Part shown: in pieces, positions 47,858 through 61,158 of the stretch
Numbering within the stretch: the stretch's first letter is position 1
Layout: each line of letters begins with the position of its first letter
DNA from: Cryptomeria japonica
Lineage: Eukaryota > Streptophyta > Pinopsida > Cupressales > Cupressaceae
Reading direction: 5' to 3'
DNA length: 64,000 nucleotides
Assembly: GCF_030272615.1 (NCBI RefSeq)
Contig: NC_081410.1
Location: 503,428,942 to 503,492,941, forward strand
Made by a program: the position numbers and the translations under genes
Notes under the pieces: model-generated
What the model was told of the DNA's origin: nothing
The model's database searches: none
The model's input: the letters and a program-made list of their open reading frames with translations, nothing else

Positions 47858-47929
47858 AAAATGAATATAGAAGAATTCACCGACAATATATACAAAATTC
47901 TCAAAATCATTCTACTCTGAACCATAGAA

Positions 47930-50514
47930 TCAATCAAGTGAGCCTTCAAGATTGGCTACAACCCATATTGTGTCAAGTATTTCCTTATGGTAAGATTCAT
48001 GAACTTTCCATACAATCTTTTTATGAGGTCTACCACAATACTTCATCGAATGAATATTTGTTGCAACAACAAGGTTAGAGAAATGAAGAATATGTCTGTG
48101 TGTTTCAAAGTCCTCAAACAACCAAACATCCGAATTATTGATAGGGTATCTCCTAAGACATGTTCCTGTCATGACAAAAGACCCTATTGGGTACTCAACA
48201 CCCTCTCCATCAATGATTGTGGTTGTCAATTTTCTTTTAGGCTCAACACATTGACACAAAAAGTAATTTGTTCCTTCTTAAATGTTCTCTTCTACAACAA
48301 GTGCATACACATGACCTGCATTTTATAAAGTGATAATTAATACCAAAAATAAAGTGTGATGTACAACAAAATGAACCAAAAAAAATACTTTCCAAAACAA
48401 TTAACTAAAAAAAATACTTGAATCCACTAGGTTGGATACATGGTCAAAATCCACTGATGTCTCCATCTGGCTCAATTGTAGTGGTTTGGGAATTTGATAT
48501 GTATCAATGGGAACCAATAGTGTACAAGACCATTTGTCAACCCACTCTTGTGATTCACATTCTTCCCACAAAAAATACATGCATGAAGAGAAAAAACATA
48601 CCATCTATCTCGTATAAATTACTAGTGAACTTGCATTTAAACTCATAAATGAGTGCATGTCAATCGATCCTGCAATTGTACAACAATCTAGATAGTTTTC
48701 AATGTTAGATTCAGTGATCAACCAAAAATATCTATGAACCATTGACATACCTGGATTACCTAGACCCATCGTAGAGTTACACCATCGGACAATTGTTTCT
48801 ACATCTATCAGCTCAGCACCACCTTTGTACTTCAATTCTTCTCTAGGTAGGGCTCTTTTTACACATGCTCTTGCACCATCATGCTCTCCCTTACCATGTC
48901 CAACCTCAATAAAATTCCCAAAATGTTGAATACCACTTTTCATATGCATCCTTGTCAACCAATAAACATCCTTACATTCTTGAACTATGCAATGCAATTA
49001 TCTGACCATATTAAGTGTCGGTTATATTGTATGCTTCTTTCCTTTAAACTATCATAGAAAACTTTAAAGCATCCTTGTACAAAATTTGATGAATGAGTAC
49101 GATTATCACTTCTACATAAGTGATATACTCTGTTACAACCTTTCTATCCTCCTTTGTGCTATCATCTGCATGCATGAATGTTATGTCTACAAAAATAGAA
49201 ACTTGTGTAGAATGATAATACATAGATTGCACTTGATTTTGAGGTTGTAGTGTATAATTTGTAGCAAAATAAATGATAGAGACAATGTTGCCAAGAGGAA
49301 ATGTGTCCTTAAATAACTTGAATTTTCATCTAACCATCGAGCTCTATGTGTATGCATAATGTACTCATAAACTAGTTTCTCTTGAAACATTTTCATAAAT
49401 TCAGCTACACATATATCATTTTTCACTAACTCACATCTCTTCAAATCTTTTCCATCTTTAACTCCATATGTGACTATCTTGTATTTTCCAAAAGAAACTA
49501 ATTTCGTACCAATTTCATGTGTGCTCTCCAAATGTACACATCTTGGTAAACATTGCAAACCACCACATAGAGAACAAGAAACTTCCAAACAAGACATCTT
49601 ATAATAAATGCAACCATCATATCTATTACATAGCACACTTGAAATAAATTCTCTTGCTGAATTAGGAGGTGCTTGTATATTGCATTCCCACAAAACATCG
49701 TTAGTGTGCAAAGTAGAACAAATATGATGAAACATATCATAGTGCATGGAAAATTCAATATGCATCCTACAACAACACGTGGTGCTTACATGATTAATCT
49801 TAATATAAAAAGGTTTTTCCATATCAAAATCTTTGAAAAACTCTTATTTGAGGAAACTTTTCAAGGAATATTTCATAAAAAATTGTTTGTCATATCCAAA
49901 AAGTGTTTGGCATGTGGGTCACGATTTGTAGACCTGATTCACCTTCTAACAACATCTCTTTGGTTGGGAAAAACTCTTGCGTTGTCATGCCAATTTTTTT
50001 TAATTAATGTTCTTAGTACATCAACAACAACATTGTCTTTGCGTAGTAGTCTACCCAAGAATGCCCAAAGAAAATTATTGTTAAGTTCCTTTATTTTTTC
50101 CTACCTCTATAATGCTTTACTTAATGTTGTTCTACTAACATTTAATGACTTACTTTTTTTGCTTATCAAACGATCTTTTTAAATTTTCTTACTCATTATG
50201 GTTGATGTAATGCCACGTCGAGTAACATTAGAATATTTAGTATGTCATTTTGAACCAATAGCTTGATATGCATCAAATAGATTTCTCACAATAGCTCTTT
50301 CGTTGCTACTTTCGGATGATCTTAGGCCTATAATTTTCATTGTCTCTTTAAAATTTAAATGTTTAATCATTTGAACAATTAATTGACATCTTGCAGTTTG
50401 ATTTAAGTTTTCAAAATAGTTTTGCCATATTCTTTTAACCATTCTCCTACAAGATCATTCATTCATTTTATCGGCCATTGGCTTCAATATATTATCATCA
50501 ATGTCAATTAGATA
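47930..50514 (-). pseudogene. HGKG-motif gene, central and 3' part (split by Tat-4)
   Basis: The minus strand continues the frame of 61086-60787 from base 50514. Readable blocks: VFPNQRDVVRR and PHAKHFLDM (about 49990-49880); a cysteine cluster STTCCCRMHIEF (about 49770); CLEVSCSLCGGLQC (about 49590); NYTLQPQNQVQSMYYHSTQV then FVDITFMHADD (about 49240-49160); LIWSDNCIA (about 49000); FIEVGHGKGEHDGARACVKR (about 48915-48855); WEECESQEWVDKWSC (about 48560). A last exon at 48315-47930 lies behind a good acceptor (aaatgcag) and contains LFEDFETHRHILHF. Several stops (TGA, TAA, TAG, each one C-to-T change from Arg or Gln) and about five frameshifts make it a pseudogene. The spaced Asp residues and the HGKG block suggest a nuclease or transposase fold, but that is inference. 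No terminal inverted repeats were seen. Confidence 0.6.
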
Positions 50515-50519
50515 CTTTG
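50515..50519. repeat. Target-site duplication CTTTG, left copy (Tat-4)
   Basis: Identical to 60787-60791. Directly abuts the LTR start TGTAGACACC. Confidence 0.95.
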
Positions 50520-52083
50520 TGTAGACACCTAAAAATGGTCAACGCTTGCGAGGTCATACTTTAACATTTGCGCATTGCCTCATTTTAGGTTTTTGCGTCG
50601 CATTAACATTTCTCCTATGTCACGCACTTGGTTTTTATCATTTGCGAGCATCGAGTCATTCTTCTACATTCTTCATTTTGTCTCGCTTTCAAATTTGGTC
50701 TTGTCGACAACACTATCCAGTCATGATTTTAATTGATCTTATCCTATTGCATCAATGTGCGTGCTAATTTGTTATCATTTTGGACATCGTCAATCCTAAT
50801 TAGGGTTTTGTCCTCTTATTAATCTTATCATCAATCTTATCATTTTGGACATCGTCAATCCTAATTAGGGTTTTGTCCTCTTATTGATTTGTCATCAATC
50901 TTTATCATTTTCAATCTTGTCATTTTGCGATCGATTTGTCATCGGTCGTTGTCATGTTCGATCTTGTCATTTTGCGATCGATTTGTCATCAATCATGGTC
51001 ATTTTCAATCTTGTCATCTTGCAATCTATTTTGTCATCAATCCTTGTCCTCTTGTCAATTTTGTCATTTTGCGATCATTTCGCTATCGATCATTGTCTGT
51101 CTCAATTATGTCAATTTGGATCAATTTGTCATTGTTCCTCGTCAATTGGTGCATTTATCAATCAAATAATTTATCACATTGGTCCTTTGTTAAATCAAAA
51201 TCATGATCGACATTAATTATCTTCAATCAAGACCTAATTGTCATCCTCGCATTGCTAATTCACCTTTTAGGGTTTCGTGATTTAGTCATTTAACCTTGCT
51301 TATCATTTTCCTCCTTTAGGATTAATAAATTATTTATTTATCCTAAGTCTTCTCATTGCAATTAAATGTTCATTTAATTGGCTAATTATTCCTCTTTGTG
51401 AATTAATTAATAAGTGACAAATTATTAATTAATTTACCTAATTTCATCAATTTCTAATTTCCTAATTTCCTAATTCCTCATTCTCTAATTTTCTAATTTT
51501 CTTAATTCCTAATTTCAAATTCCTCCTATTTCTCTCCTAAATTCATGGGAATGACATAGAAATTTGTCATAATTTGTCATAATTGACAATTAATCAATCC
51601 TTGCATAGAAATTTGTCATAAATTCTTGACATAGAAATTTGTCATAGACATGTCATAATTTTGCTATTCTTGATTTGAATTTCCATTCGAATCACTATCA
51701 TGCTAATTTTTTCTTCTCTCCAATTCTTCTATAAATTGGATGATCTTCATCAATCAAGGCTAATTTGGTAATTGATAATCAAGCTATCGAATCTACGCTT
51801 CTAGTACTCTTGATCAAAATTCCCGTCTACTTGCTTTCAATTGTGTGTGCACTTGTAGGTGAGATCCACAACCAAACCATTTGAAGAGGAAAGAAGAACA
51901 ATGGAGCCACATGAAGGAGCATTCAAATCTGCTATTGGTTTGCATATGTCTTTAATTTTGAATGTTTTTATTTCATGTCTCTATTGAATGTGTCTTAGGA
52001 TAGATTCATTGCAATGAATGCATTTGTGATTGAGCTATTATGTTTATCTTGTCTTGTGATGATTTCCTATTTCCTAACCTACA
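50520..52083 (+). repeat. 5' LTR of Tat-4
   Basis: Ends are TGTAGACACC and AACCTACA. Contains many tgtcatcaatc / atttgtcat words (50880-51170) and a repeated gacatagaaatttgtcat block (51550-51650). A TATA-like ctataaattgg at about 51729 may be the promoter. Confidence 0.92.
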
Positions 52084-54342
52084 TTAATTGGTGAACCTGA
52101 CATGAACATGCTTGGATCTAATATTTTTTTTTGAAAGTTTTGTGAAGTTGCAGATTTTTTTTGTGGAGAAGTTGCAAATTTTTCTTCTAAGAAAAAAAAT
52201 AGTCATAATGAATTGATCACGTAAAAAATTTCATGCAGAATTAAAATAAATGATTTTTGGGTATATTCAATCATGTTTTTAGCTTTCCAGATCATTTTAC
52301 GGTTTGTGATTTGGATTAATATTGAGGAAGTTATGGCATTTTTAATTATGCTTCTGTAAATGGTCAAAATTTTCAAAAAAGCAAAATCATGCAACTTTCA
52401 TCTAGATTAATTTAGCTTGGCAAATTAATCATCTATTCATGTAAATTTTATCTAGATTAATCTAGGGTGGTAAATTTGATAAATTTCACATAGATTAATC
52501 TAAGAGGACAAAGAATCACAACTTTTATGGATTAATTTTGATGGTGATTCATTTCTCTTGATTCTCTAACATTGTTGGTAGCTTTGTGGCAAAACGCTTG
52601 ACAAAGAATTATTTCACAAACTACTAATGAATTATTTGCAGGTTCGCTAGTCAAAGACCAAACAAATTAAACTTCTGACTTGGTGATTTTGCAGGTTGCC
52701 TTGGACATACAACTATACTTTGTGTTTGCAATTAATGTTTAGGCACCTAGTGATTTCTAATAGGTTGGAATGAACATGTTTTTGCTTTGATTGTTGAGTG
52801 TGACATTGGAGTAGGAGAGTATGCTCTCATCCTTCTTAGGGTGATCAGAAATCTAGATCTTCGAAACCATGCTTGTGTTGTTGATTGTGTGTCTCCTTTA
52901 GAGGGCCTGCCTTCCCGACCATTTGCTTTTGCAAGCAAGTGATAATCGTGAGAAGGGAACGACCCAAAGTGAGTACGGCTAGAATACCTTGGCATTCTAA
53001 CTCACTATAAAAAAATACCTGATGAGCGAAAGCTTTGAAGGAAGTATTACATGGGAATTGCAGTTACTTGGGAAGTGATGACCCTTGGACTCTTTCTCAT
53101 ATCAACATCTAAGTAGGGCCTCTTGGTCTAAATCGTGCTTGCGCGACTACATTTGTTTGGTATCTTGATGGGCTTAATGTCTCAATCACACTTGCGTGAC
53201 ATCAAGGAGTAATGCTTAACAGAAATCCTTACTAAACACCTTGTTTTTAGAGGCCAAAAACCCTTCTAGTTGCTTGAGAAGGACAAGTTCGAATACTTGG
53301 AAGAGATACTAAGTTCGCCATGGGGAGATTTCCATGGGGACTGATGCTTGGCTGCCCTGAGAAGTGAGTGACATGGAGGGGAGCCCGTGGGGTCAAGCAT
53401 CTATGTATTCTCCTTGAATCCCATAATGAGTCTACCTCTCAAGTACCTAATGTCTTTGCCTACCATAAGAAATGTGGAAATGAGCATTATTGTCTTGAGT
53501 CTAAGTTGCAATATCTTGTATTCTTTTCTTGTCAAAAGTTGAATTGCATCTCATTTCAAAAGCAAGACAAATTGATTCAAAACAAGGTTAAACACAAGAG
53601 ATATTCATCCAACAAAAGTTCAACAAGATTCGAAAAAGCACCTTCAAACATGGTTGTCAAACATTGTCCAAAATCTTGTCTCAACATTCATGTCACTTAC
53701 ATTTAAGTTCATCCTAGGTTGCATTTTGCAAAGTTCATTGTCAAGTACCAAGGTTAGGTTTCACCTAAGTCATACTTCTTTTGCATATCAATAAAAGTCA
53801 TCCATTTGCATGTGTCCTCTTGCATTGAAGTCATACCATTATCATACATTCATATTTGCATACCTTAAGTCTCTTCATTAAGTTTAGGTCATTATCATAT
53901 CATATTAGTCATTTGCATATTAGTTGTCCTTTTGCATATAGTCTCAAAAACTAGGTTTTGTCATCCTTGAGTAATCGGAATCTTTGATAAACCCTAAGTC
54001 ATTGTTAAGAAGTCTAGACCTTATCAAATCTTTTGTCCTTTTGTCATCAATATCATTTCGTCAAACCTAGCTTAGTATCCAAGCATATAGGGGAGACTTT
54101 GTCATTTTGTCCTTTTGTCACTTAAGTCCTTTTGTCCTTTGAGGTCTAGATATCATTCCAATTTCCTAAGGGTCCCTCTTTTAGATTTGCATTTCAAAAG
54201 TTTGTCAAAATCTTCAAAACAACCAAAAACATAGGTTGCATTCTTGCCATAGATTGCATTCTCATTCATTTAGTTCGCATTTAGTTGCATAGCATATATT
54301 GCCCTTGAAAAAATTCCAAAAATATTGCATTTGCATAGTGAC
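52084..54342 (+). other. Tat-4 leader
   Basis: Starts with the primer-site block ttaattggtgaacctgacat. No convincing reading frame until ATG 54343. Contains aattaatct(a) repeats near 52400-52500. The leader is about 2.2 kb, long as in many Tat-type elements. Confidence 0.6.
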
Positions 54343-57102
54343 ATGTCTATTGAAACAAGGTTCCAAGCACCAATGATGCAACAAAGTTTGACATATCAAC
54401 CGACAATGCAATCACAATTCTATCCAACCCAACAACAAGGCAATATTGATCAAACTTTTTATGATGAAACAAGTCTCCAAATACAAAAACTAGAGGAGAA
54501 ACTAGCTCAAGAAAATGAGATTTTGGAACAAAGAGTGAAAAACATTGCGAAGAATAGATCACAAATGTCCAAAATGTTTCGAAAACTTCCAGGTCGAAAT
54601 CCAAATATTGAGCCAATTGATGTAAGGTCTCTTATCGAACGATCAGACATACCAGCTCTCCTCTCCCAAATAGAGATGATGAAACAATTTCAAGAAAAGA
54701 AACAACATCAATTTCAACATTATGTGCCTCCACAACAAGAACAAGAAGGTGTTTACTATCAATCAGATTTTCAACCAATACAACCAATGGTCCAATTTCA
54801 ACAATATGTCCAACCAACTATACAATGTCAACAAATAGTTCAACCAATGGTGGAATATCAATGTCAACAACGCCAACCAAACATTCGAAAACAAAGGTTG
54901 CAACACACACCAAGCCAAATTTTGAACATGTCAAACCAATTTGATTAACATCTAGTTCAAAATCAAAACATGACATCAGACCAGAACCAACTCCTTTCCA
55001 AACAAGTTCAAATTCCAGATACAACTATGTTAAAACCTCGAAAGAAAGGTGGCTTTATTGCAATGCTCTTAAGGAAACTACCAAGTGAGTTCTTTGAGGA
55101 AGATCAAGATAATACAATTATGTCTAGCAATGCCTCATCTCCCCACAAGCAAATTGACTGTCCAGTGGCATCTATCGCTACACCTTTAGAAGTCTCACAA
55201 GAACCTTCCATATTGTCCTCATCAAACAATACACCCAAGGATGCAATTATCCAAGGGCTATCCATAATTGATTGCGAAGATAATCCAATTCATGATGCAC
55301 ATCCTTGTCATGTTTCAGAAATACAAGACCCAATGCCACCATGCACTTTATTGCCATTACCTATTTTAGATGACCCCATTCGAAGTCCCTCTTCCTCATG
55401 TTCAAGCATTGATTCCTTGCCAGAATCTATCACAAATGTTCAAAGTGCATTTCCTTCATGCCAAAACATTGATTCATTGTCAGAATCCTCCATGCATATC
55501 CAAAGTCTAACCCCATGTCAAGAGGATAATTTAGAGCGTGAAGAAATGAGTCCTCAAGAAAATCAAGATCAAGATACTGAAACCTTATCATCCCATCCAA
55601 TTTTTGACTAGGACCCCATGTTCCCAGACACTCACGATGATTCCCCTATTCTTGTCCATCCTATCCAAAGCCCTATTGACACTCCATTCCCTGAGCAAGA
55701 TCAAGATATCCCAGTTCATCCAATCCCAAATGATCCCCTTCCATTTCATGAACACAATGTCCTTTCAAATCCCATTGACATTCCACTTCCTAAACAAGAT
55801 CAAGATATTCCTTCCATCCTTTCCGATGATCCCATTGAAAGTCAAGAGAAAAGCACCTTTAAAGAGGATTCCAATGATCTTCCTCCATGTCAAGATCAAA
55901 TTATTCCTTTAAATCCTCCACAAGATCCTTTTGTTCCTCCATCTCCTTGTCCTAATCCCCCATATACACTCCAAGATCACATTTCTTTTGATGATCCCAT
56001 TATTTCTCCCATTCCATCTCTTGAAGAGCCTGTCATTGAACCATGTCCACTACATGATCCTAATCACCCTCATGATCCTAATCCCCTTCATGATTCTAAT
56101 GTGTCAGTGCAAGATGTTCATGAACCCTCGACATGCATAATGGGTTCTTCCACTTTGGTCCAATCCGATCCATTTCAAGATCTCATTATTTCTCTCATAT
56201 CATATCCACCTCATAATGGACTCGCGTCTTCTTCCCAAAGAAAAGAGTATCCTACAAGTCAAGATATTCATAAAGGAAAAGGAGTAGACCTTCATGAGGA
56301 AGAACACCTCCATATCAAAGAATATACTAATGGTCATGGCTACAAAGCTCACACTCAAGGCGTTGGTATCCCTTCAAAGTCGAAATCCAAATGTCCACCT
56401 TCCCCATCATCACTTCCATCCATTCTAGGTCCCTATATCCCTCCATCTCCTATGCAACATCAGCAAAGGCACACATCCTTGAGTAAATTTCATCAATCCA
56501 AAAGAAGTCCATTTCATTGATATCCATCCATGCATTCCTTTCCTCCTCCAAGCAATTTGGATGCCAAGTATAAAAGTCATAAGTCTAGAAATCCACATGT
56601 ATTCAAGGATCAACATGTCCAATATAATCGACATGACAAAGCAAAGAACAATATGATCTATAAAGAAAAATAAATATCCAAAAAGCCACAAAGGCCCATT
56701 GAGCAAAATAAAGAAAAGTCAAAATATATATGGGTTCCTAAATCCCTTGTGCAAGCAATGCACTCCAAGGAACCACAAAAGCATGAAAAGTCAAAAACCA
56801 TGTGGATCCCCAAGAAGCTCCTTGAAGCACAAAAAGAACAACCCAGATTGGCATCCAAAGTTGCTATTCCTCCATCTAAACCTCTCAATTCTATTCCTTC
56901 ATCACCTTCTTCATCCATTTTGGGCCCTTATGTCCCAAAATCCCAAGCTATTCCTCCATCCAAATCTCAATATCCAAAATACATTTTTCCTCCATCAGTC
57001 CATCACCCCTCAAGGTGCGTGCCAATGTCGATCTTGCCAACATTTCCATCCACTCAAGCCCAATTCTTCCAATGCATGTTTTCCATCCTTCGATCCCTTT
57101 GA
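54343..57102 (+). pseudogene. Tat-4 long Gln/Pro-rich ORF
   Basis: One frame of about 920 codons from ATG 54343 to TGA 57100, broken by TAA 54946, TAG 55609, TGA 56518 and TAA 56671, each one C-to-T step from Gln or Arg. The start is Gln-rich and includes a coiled-coil-like LEEKLAQENEILEQRVKNI. The middle is acidic and Pro-rich with DQDIP and LHDPN repeats. The end has two related units, YIWVPKSLVQAM (56730) and TMWIPKKLLEAQ (56800), and two ILGPYxP motifs. No zinc knuckle or enzyme motif. It may be a highly diverged Gag or a structural accessory protein. Function not known. Confidence 0.6.
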
Positions 57103-59223
57103 TCCAATCCTTTGCATAAATCCTCACCTTAGTTTCATCTCTTTTTCCATGTCCTTATCCTACCAACGTCTTTGAGCATACTTTTAAAGGTCATGGTCCA
57201 TTTTTCTTTTCAAGGCTACTATCCAAACAAAAGAGATGTTTGAGTCCTTCTTCCATCCCCTATCATGTGTCCATCTTCTATTGAAAAACTCAAAAATACA
57301 AAAAAAGTGAAAAAAAAAAAACAAAAGAAAAAAGGAAAAAAGTAAAGAAAAATAATTTGTCCACTGGTGAAAACCTGGCAAACAGGCGCCTTGGGCAAGT
57401 ACCATGATGAAAACCTGGCAAACAGGTATCATGCGTAATCCATGAACTTCTTGCACACCACACTTGGGGGCAGGTTTCCTCCTTCATATCTTATTGCCCT
57501 TCACTATCCTATCAAACCCCTGTCATTACCCTTCATACCCTATTGTCCCTCATGTCCATTTCCTCTTTCCACCTTTGATCTTGACAAGGCTGAGGATCAT
57601 CATGAGCATCATGCATCTTGTTTGCAGCTTTCAGTCTATCATAGCTTTTGGTCATTTATCCATTTGCTTATTATAACTTTTCATCCATATTCCCTATCTT
57701 ATTGCAACTTTTTGCCACTATCCCGTATCCTATCCCAACCTTCAGTCCATGTCCCTTATCCATTCTTGGTCTTGCTTATCCTATCCATATCTTATCACTA
57801 TCCATACACTCTTTTTCATTCCTTGATCTTGATCTGACATAAGGATGTGAAATGCAAAACATGTTTTTCAAAACCTCTTGACATGTCCCTCATGCCATGT
57901 CACTGCTTTACATTGTCATATCCAGTCTCTTGTCCCATCATGCAATAGCCCTTGGAAATTGCATCCGCGTTATCTCCATAATAAAAGGCTTTTATCCTCC
58001 TTCTATCCACCAACATTTCAGCAAGCCTATTTATTCACCTGTCATATTCCTTGCCTTGCTAGACACTGGGGGCAAAATTTAAAAAAATTGAAAAACGTCC
58101 TGAAAAAAATTCATAAAAATCAAATAATGTCCTGAAAAAAAAAGTCATAAAAATTGAAAAATGTCCTGAAAAAATTCATAAAAATCAAATAATGTCCTGA
58201 AAAAAAAAAAGTCATAAAAATTGAAAAATGTCCTGAAAAAATCCCTAAAAGGTCAAATACAGTCCTGAAAAAAATGAAAAAAAATACAAAATTGTAAAAC
58301 TCCAAAAAAAAAAAAAAACATTTTGCAATACATTATTCCTTTTGTGCATAAGACAAATCACTAAACATTCATCCAACGACACTTGCAATCACACGCTGTG
58401 CTTTAATGAAATCATGCTTTAACCAGATGAACTTTTTCAATCAAAACCAAACATTCAAACTGATCCAAATTGTCATATCAATCGAACGTTACAATCAAAA
58501 TCATTTGTCCTTGTCTCTACTATCATGGGTCTTATACAGGGTGTGGTATACTCAAAACCAGACTGTGTCCTGTCTTAGACGGGGTACCACATGTCCTGAA
58601 ACCAGACAGCATCATCATCCTATCAGCGCTTTCAACTTTTGACAATGAAGATCAAGATGTTTGTTTGATTTGTTGGAATTTTGTGCATCTTATCTTTTTA
58701 TTGATTTATCTTCAATCATGTTCCTATGTTGCTCGATGATGTCACTGAGTGATTTAGAGTGACCGGGATGGATCATGGTCCTTTTCCTTTTTGTTGTGAT
58801 TGTTGTTTGTCTGTGATGTGTCTGTCTTACACAAAGGGATTGCATTATTGCTCTGGCCTTCATTGCCATGTAGCTACGCATCCATTTTGCTACATTAAAT
58901 AAAGGTTCTCACCTACAAAGTGCATTCATGAAAGCAAGTTTTTCTTCATCTCTAACTGTCCTCTATCTAATTTCTTCTTACTAACATTTCTTTCGTCAGT
59001 CTTGGCAGTCCGTTTGATCCGTTTGAACCTATCATCTTCTATCATTCTTATCGATCAATTGGCCTCTTTTCTAGATCTTTCCGGCCAATTCCTCGAGGGG
59101 GCATGCATATATCATTGTTATTGTCTGGGGCATTTTCATATGTCATTGTCAGCATCCGGGGCATTTTCATTATTGTTCTTTGAAACAACGCTTAAAATCG
59201 CATTGTCTCAAAGAGGGGCAAAA
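57103..59223 (+). other. Tat-4 3' region with short repeats
   Basis: Non-coding. Two copies of gatgaaaacctggcaaacag (57368 and 57408 region), an A-run at 57300-57350, the A-rich minisatellite 58081-58318, and a polypurine tract aaagaggggcaaaa at 59210-59223 next to the 3' LTR. Open frames are short and show no family motif. Confidence 0.6.
58081..58318. repeat. A-rich minisatellite (gtcctgaaaaaa units)
   Basis: Alternating units of about 32-38 bp, gtcctgaaaaaaattcataa + aaatcaaataat and gtcctgaaaaaaaaagtcat + aaaaattgaaaaat, for about six units, ending in poly-A. Confidence 0.85.
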
Positions 59224-60786
59224 TGTAGACACCTAAAAATGGTCAACGCTTGCGAGGTCATACTTTAACATTTGCACATTGCCTCATTTTAGGTTTTTGC
59301 GTCGCATTAACATTTCTCCTATGTCACGCACTTGGTTTTTATCATTTGTGAGCATCGAGTCATTCTTCTACATTCTTCATTCTGTCTTGCTTTCAAATTT
59401 GGTCTTGTCGACAACACTATCCAGTCATGATTTTAATCGATCTTATCCTATTGCACAATGTGCGTGCTAATTTGTTATCATTTTGGACATCATCAATCCT
59501 AATTAGGGTTTTGTCCTCTTATTAATCTTATCATCAATCTTATCATTTTGGACATCGTCAATCCTAATTAGGGTTTTGTCCTCTTATCGATTTGTCATCA
59601 ATCTTTATCATTTTCAATCTTGTCATTTTGCGATCGATTTGTCATCGGTCGTTGTCATGTTCGATCTTGTCATTTTGCGATCAATTTGTCATCAATCGTG
59701 GTCATTTTCAATCTTGTCATCTTGCAATCTATTTTGTCATCAATCCTTGTCCTCTTGTCAATTTAGTCATTTTGCGATCATTTCGCTATCGATCATTGTC
59801 TGTCTCAATTATGTCAATTTGGATCAATTTGTCATTGTTCCTCGTCAATTGGCACATTTATCAATCAAATCATTTATCACATTGGTCCTTTGTTAAATCA
59901 AAATCATGATCGACATTAATTATCTTCAATCAAGACCTAATTGTCATCCTCGCATTGCTAATTCACCTTCTAGGGTTTCGTGATTTAGTCATTTAACCTT
60001 GCTTATCATTTTCCTCCTTTAGGATTAATAAATTATTTATTTATCCTAAGTCTTCTCATTGCAATTAAATGTTCATTTAATTGGCTAATTATTCCTCTTT
60101 GTGAATTAATTAATAAGTGACAAATTATTAATTAATTTACCTAATTTCATCAATTTCTAATTTCCTAATTTCCTAATTCCTCATTCTCTAATTTTCTAAT
60201 TTTCTTAATTCCTAATTTCAAATTCCTCCTATTTCTCTCCTAAATTCATGGGAATGACATAGAAATTTGTCATAATTTGTCATAATTGACAATTAATCAA
60301 TCCTTGCATAGAAATTTGTCATAAATTCTTGACATAGAAATTTGTCATAGACATGTCATAATTTTGCTATTCTTGATTTGAATTTCCATTCAAATCACTA
60401 TCATGCTAATTTGTTCATCTCTCCAATTCTTCTATAAATTGGATGATCTTCATCAATCAAGGCTAATTTGGTAATTGATAATCAGGCTATCGAATCTACG
60501 CTTCTAGTACTCTTGATAAAAAATCCCGTCTACTTGCTTTCAATTGTGTGTGCACTTGTAGGTGAGATCCACAACCAAACCATTTGAAGAGGAAAGAAGA
60601 ACAATGGAGCCACATGAAGGAGCATTCAAATCTGCCATTGGTTTGCATATGTCTTTAATTTTGAATGTTTTTATTTCATGTCTCTATTGAATGTGTCTTA
60701 GGATAGATTCATTGCAATGAATGCATTTGTGATTGAGCTATTATGTTTATCTTGTCTTGTGATGATTTCCTATTTCCTAACGTACA
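59224..60786 (+). repeat. 3' LTR of Tat-4
   Basis: Nearly identical to 50520-52083. Starts TGTAGACACC and ends AACGTACA, followed by CTTTG. Confidence 0.92.
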
Positions 60787-60791
60787 CTTTG
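60787..60791. repeat. Target-site duplication CTTTG, right copy (Tat-4)
   Basis: Matches 50515-50519. It overlaps the last codons of the HGKG 5' part. Confidence 0.95.
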
Positions 60792-61086
60792 GTTTCCTAC
60801 GAATGATTCTAGGAGGTGTTAACATCGGTGCATTGCATGCATTGGGTACATTCAATTCATCAAATAGAACAGGTGTATGTTCATCATTTACTTGATTATT
60901 CAATGTGGTCTCTTCTTCAATTGCATTAGGTGCATTATGTTCGTTTGGTAAATCGAATTGAGATGTTGAGGATGACATACCTTCATGTCCCATTGTTCTT
61001 ATGTCATGTAATTTCTTCATATGCTTCCTTTGTCTTTCCTTTTTAGCCTCTCGTTGTTCTATCATTCCTTGCTTGTTCTTTACCAT
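60787..61086 (-). pseudogene. HGKG-motif gene, 5' coding part
   Basis: 100 uninterrupted codons from ATG 61086 to the Tat-4 insertion. The start is basic and helical (QREAKKERQRKHMKKLHD), then an acidic, Asn-rich linker, then a Pro/Arg patch (APMLTPPRIIRRKPK). The final Lys codon lies in the target duplication and the frame resumes at 50514 with YLIDIDDN, so the two parts form one reading frame. A splice acceptor (ttctatttag) lies just upstream at about 61104, so an earlier exon or untranslated exon may have existed. Tat-5 now occupies that upstream region from 61159. Confidence 0.65.
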
Positions 61087-61158
61087 GGTTGATATCAATT
61101 TTCCTAAATAGAATCATATTACATATATATGTAAACAAAAGTTCATAAAAAATCAAAT

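Larger units (their letters stand above)
50520..60786 (+). mobile_element. Tat-4: complete non-autonomous LTR element (10,267 bp)
   Basis: Direct LTRs 50520-52083 and 59224-60786, a primer-site block at 52084, a polypurine tract at 59210-59223, and a perfect 5-bp duplication CTTTG on both sides. The interior carries one long low-complexity frame (54343-57102) and no protease, reverse transcriptase, RNase H or integrase. Its LTR start and primer block group it with the other Tat-type elements. Over the first 260 bases the LTRs differ at about six positions, mostly transitions, so it is one of the younger insertions here. Its insertion split the HGKG pseudogene. Confidence 0.92.

Noticed and set aside
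50884-51216. Ser/Cys/Ile-rich overlapping frames, also at 59576-59909
   Set aside because: All lie inside the two LTRs of Tat-4 and arise from tgtcatcaatc repeats.
55604-55912. Second frame inside the Tat-4 ORF
   Set aside because: Shadow of the Pro/Asp-rich frame, which continues on both sides in another phase.
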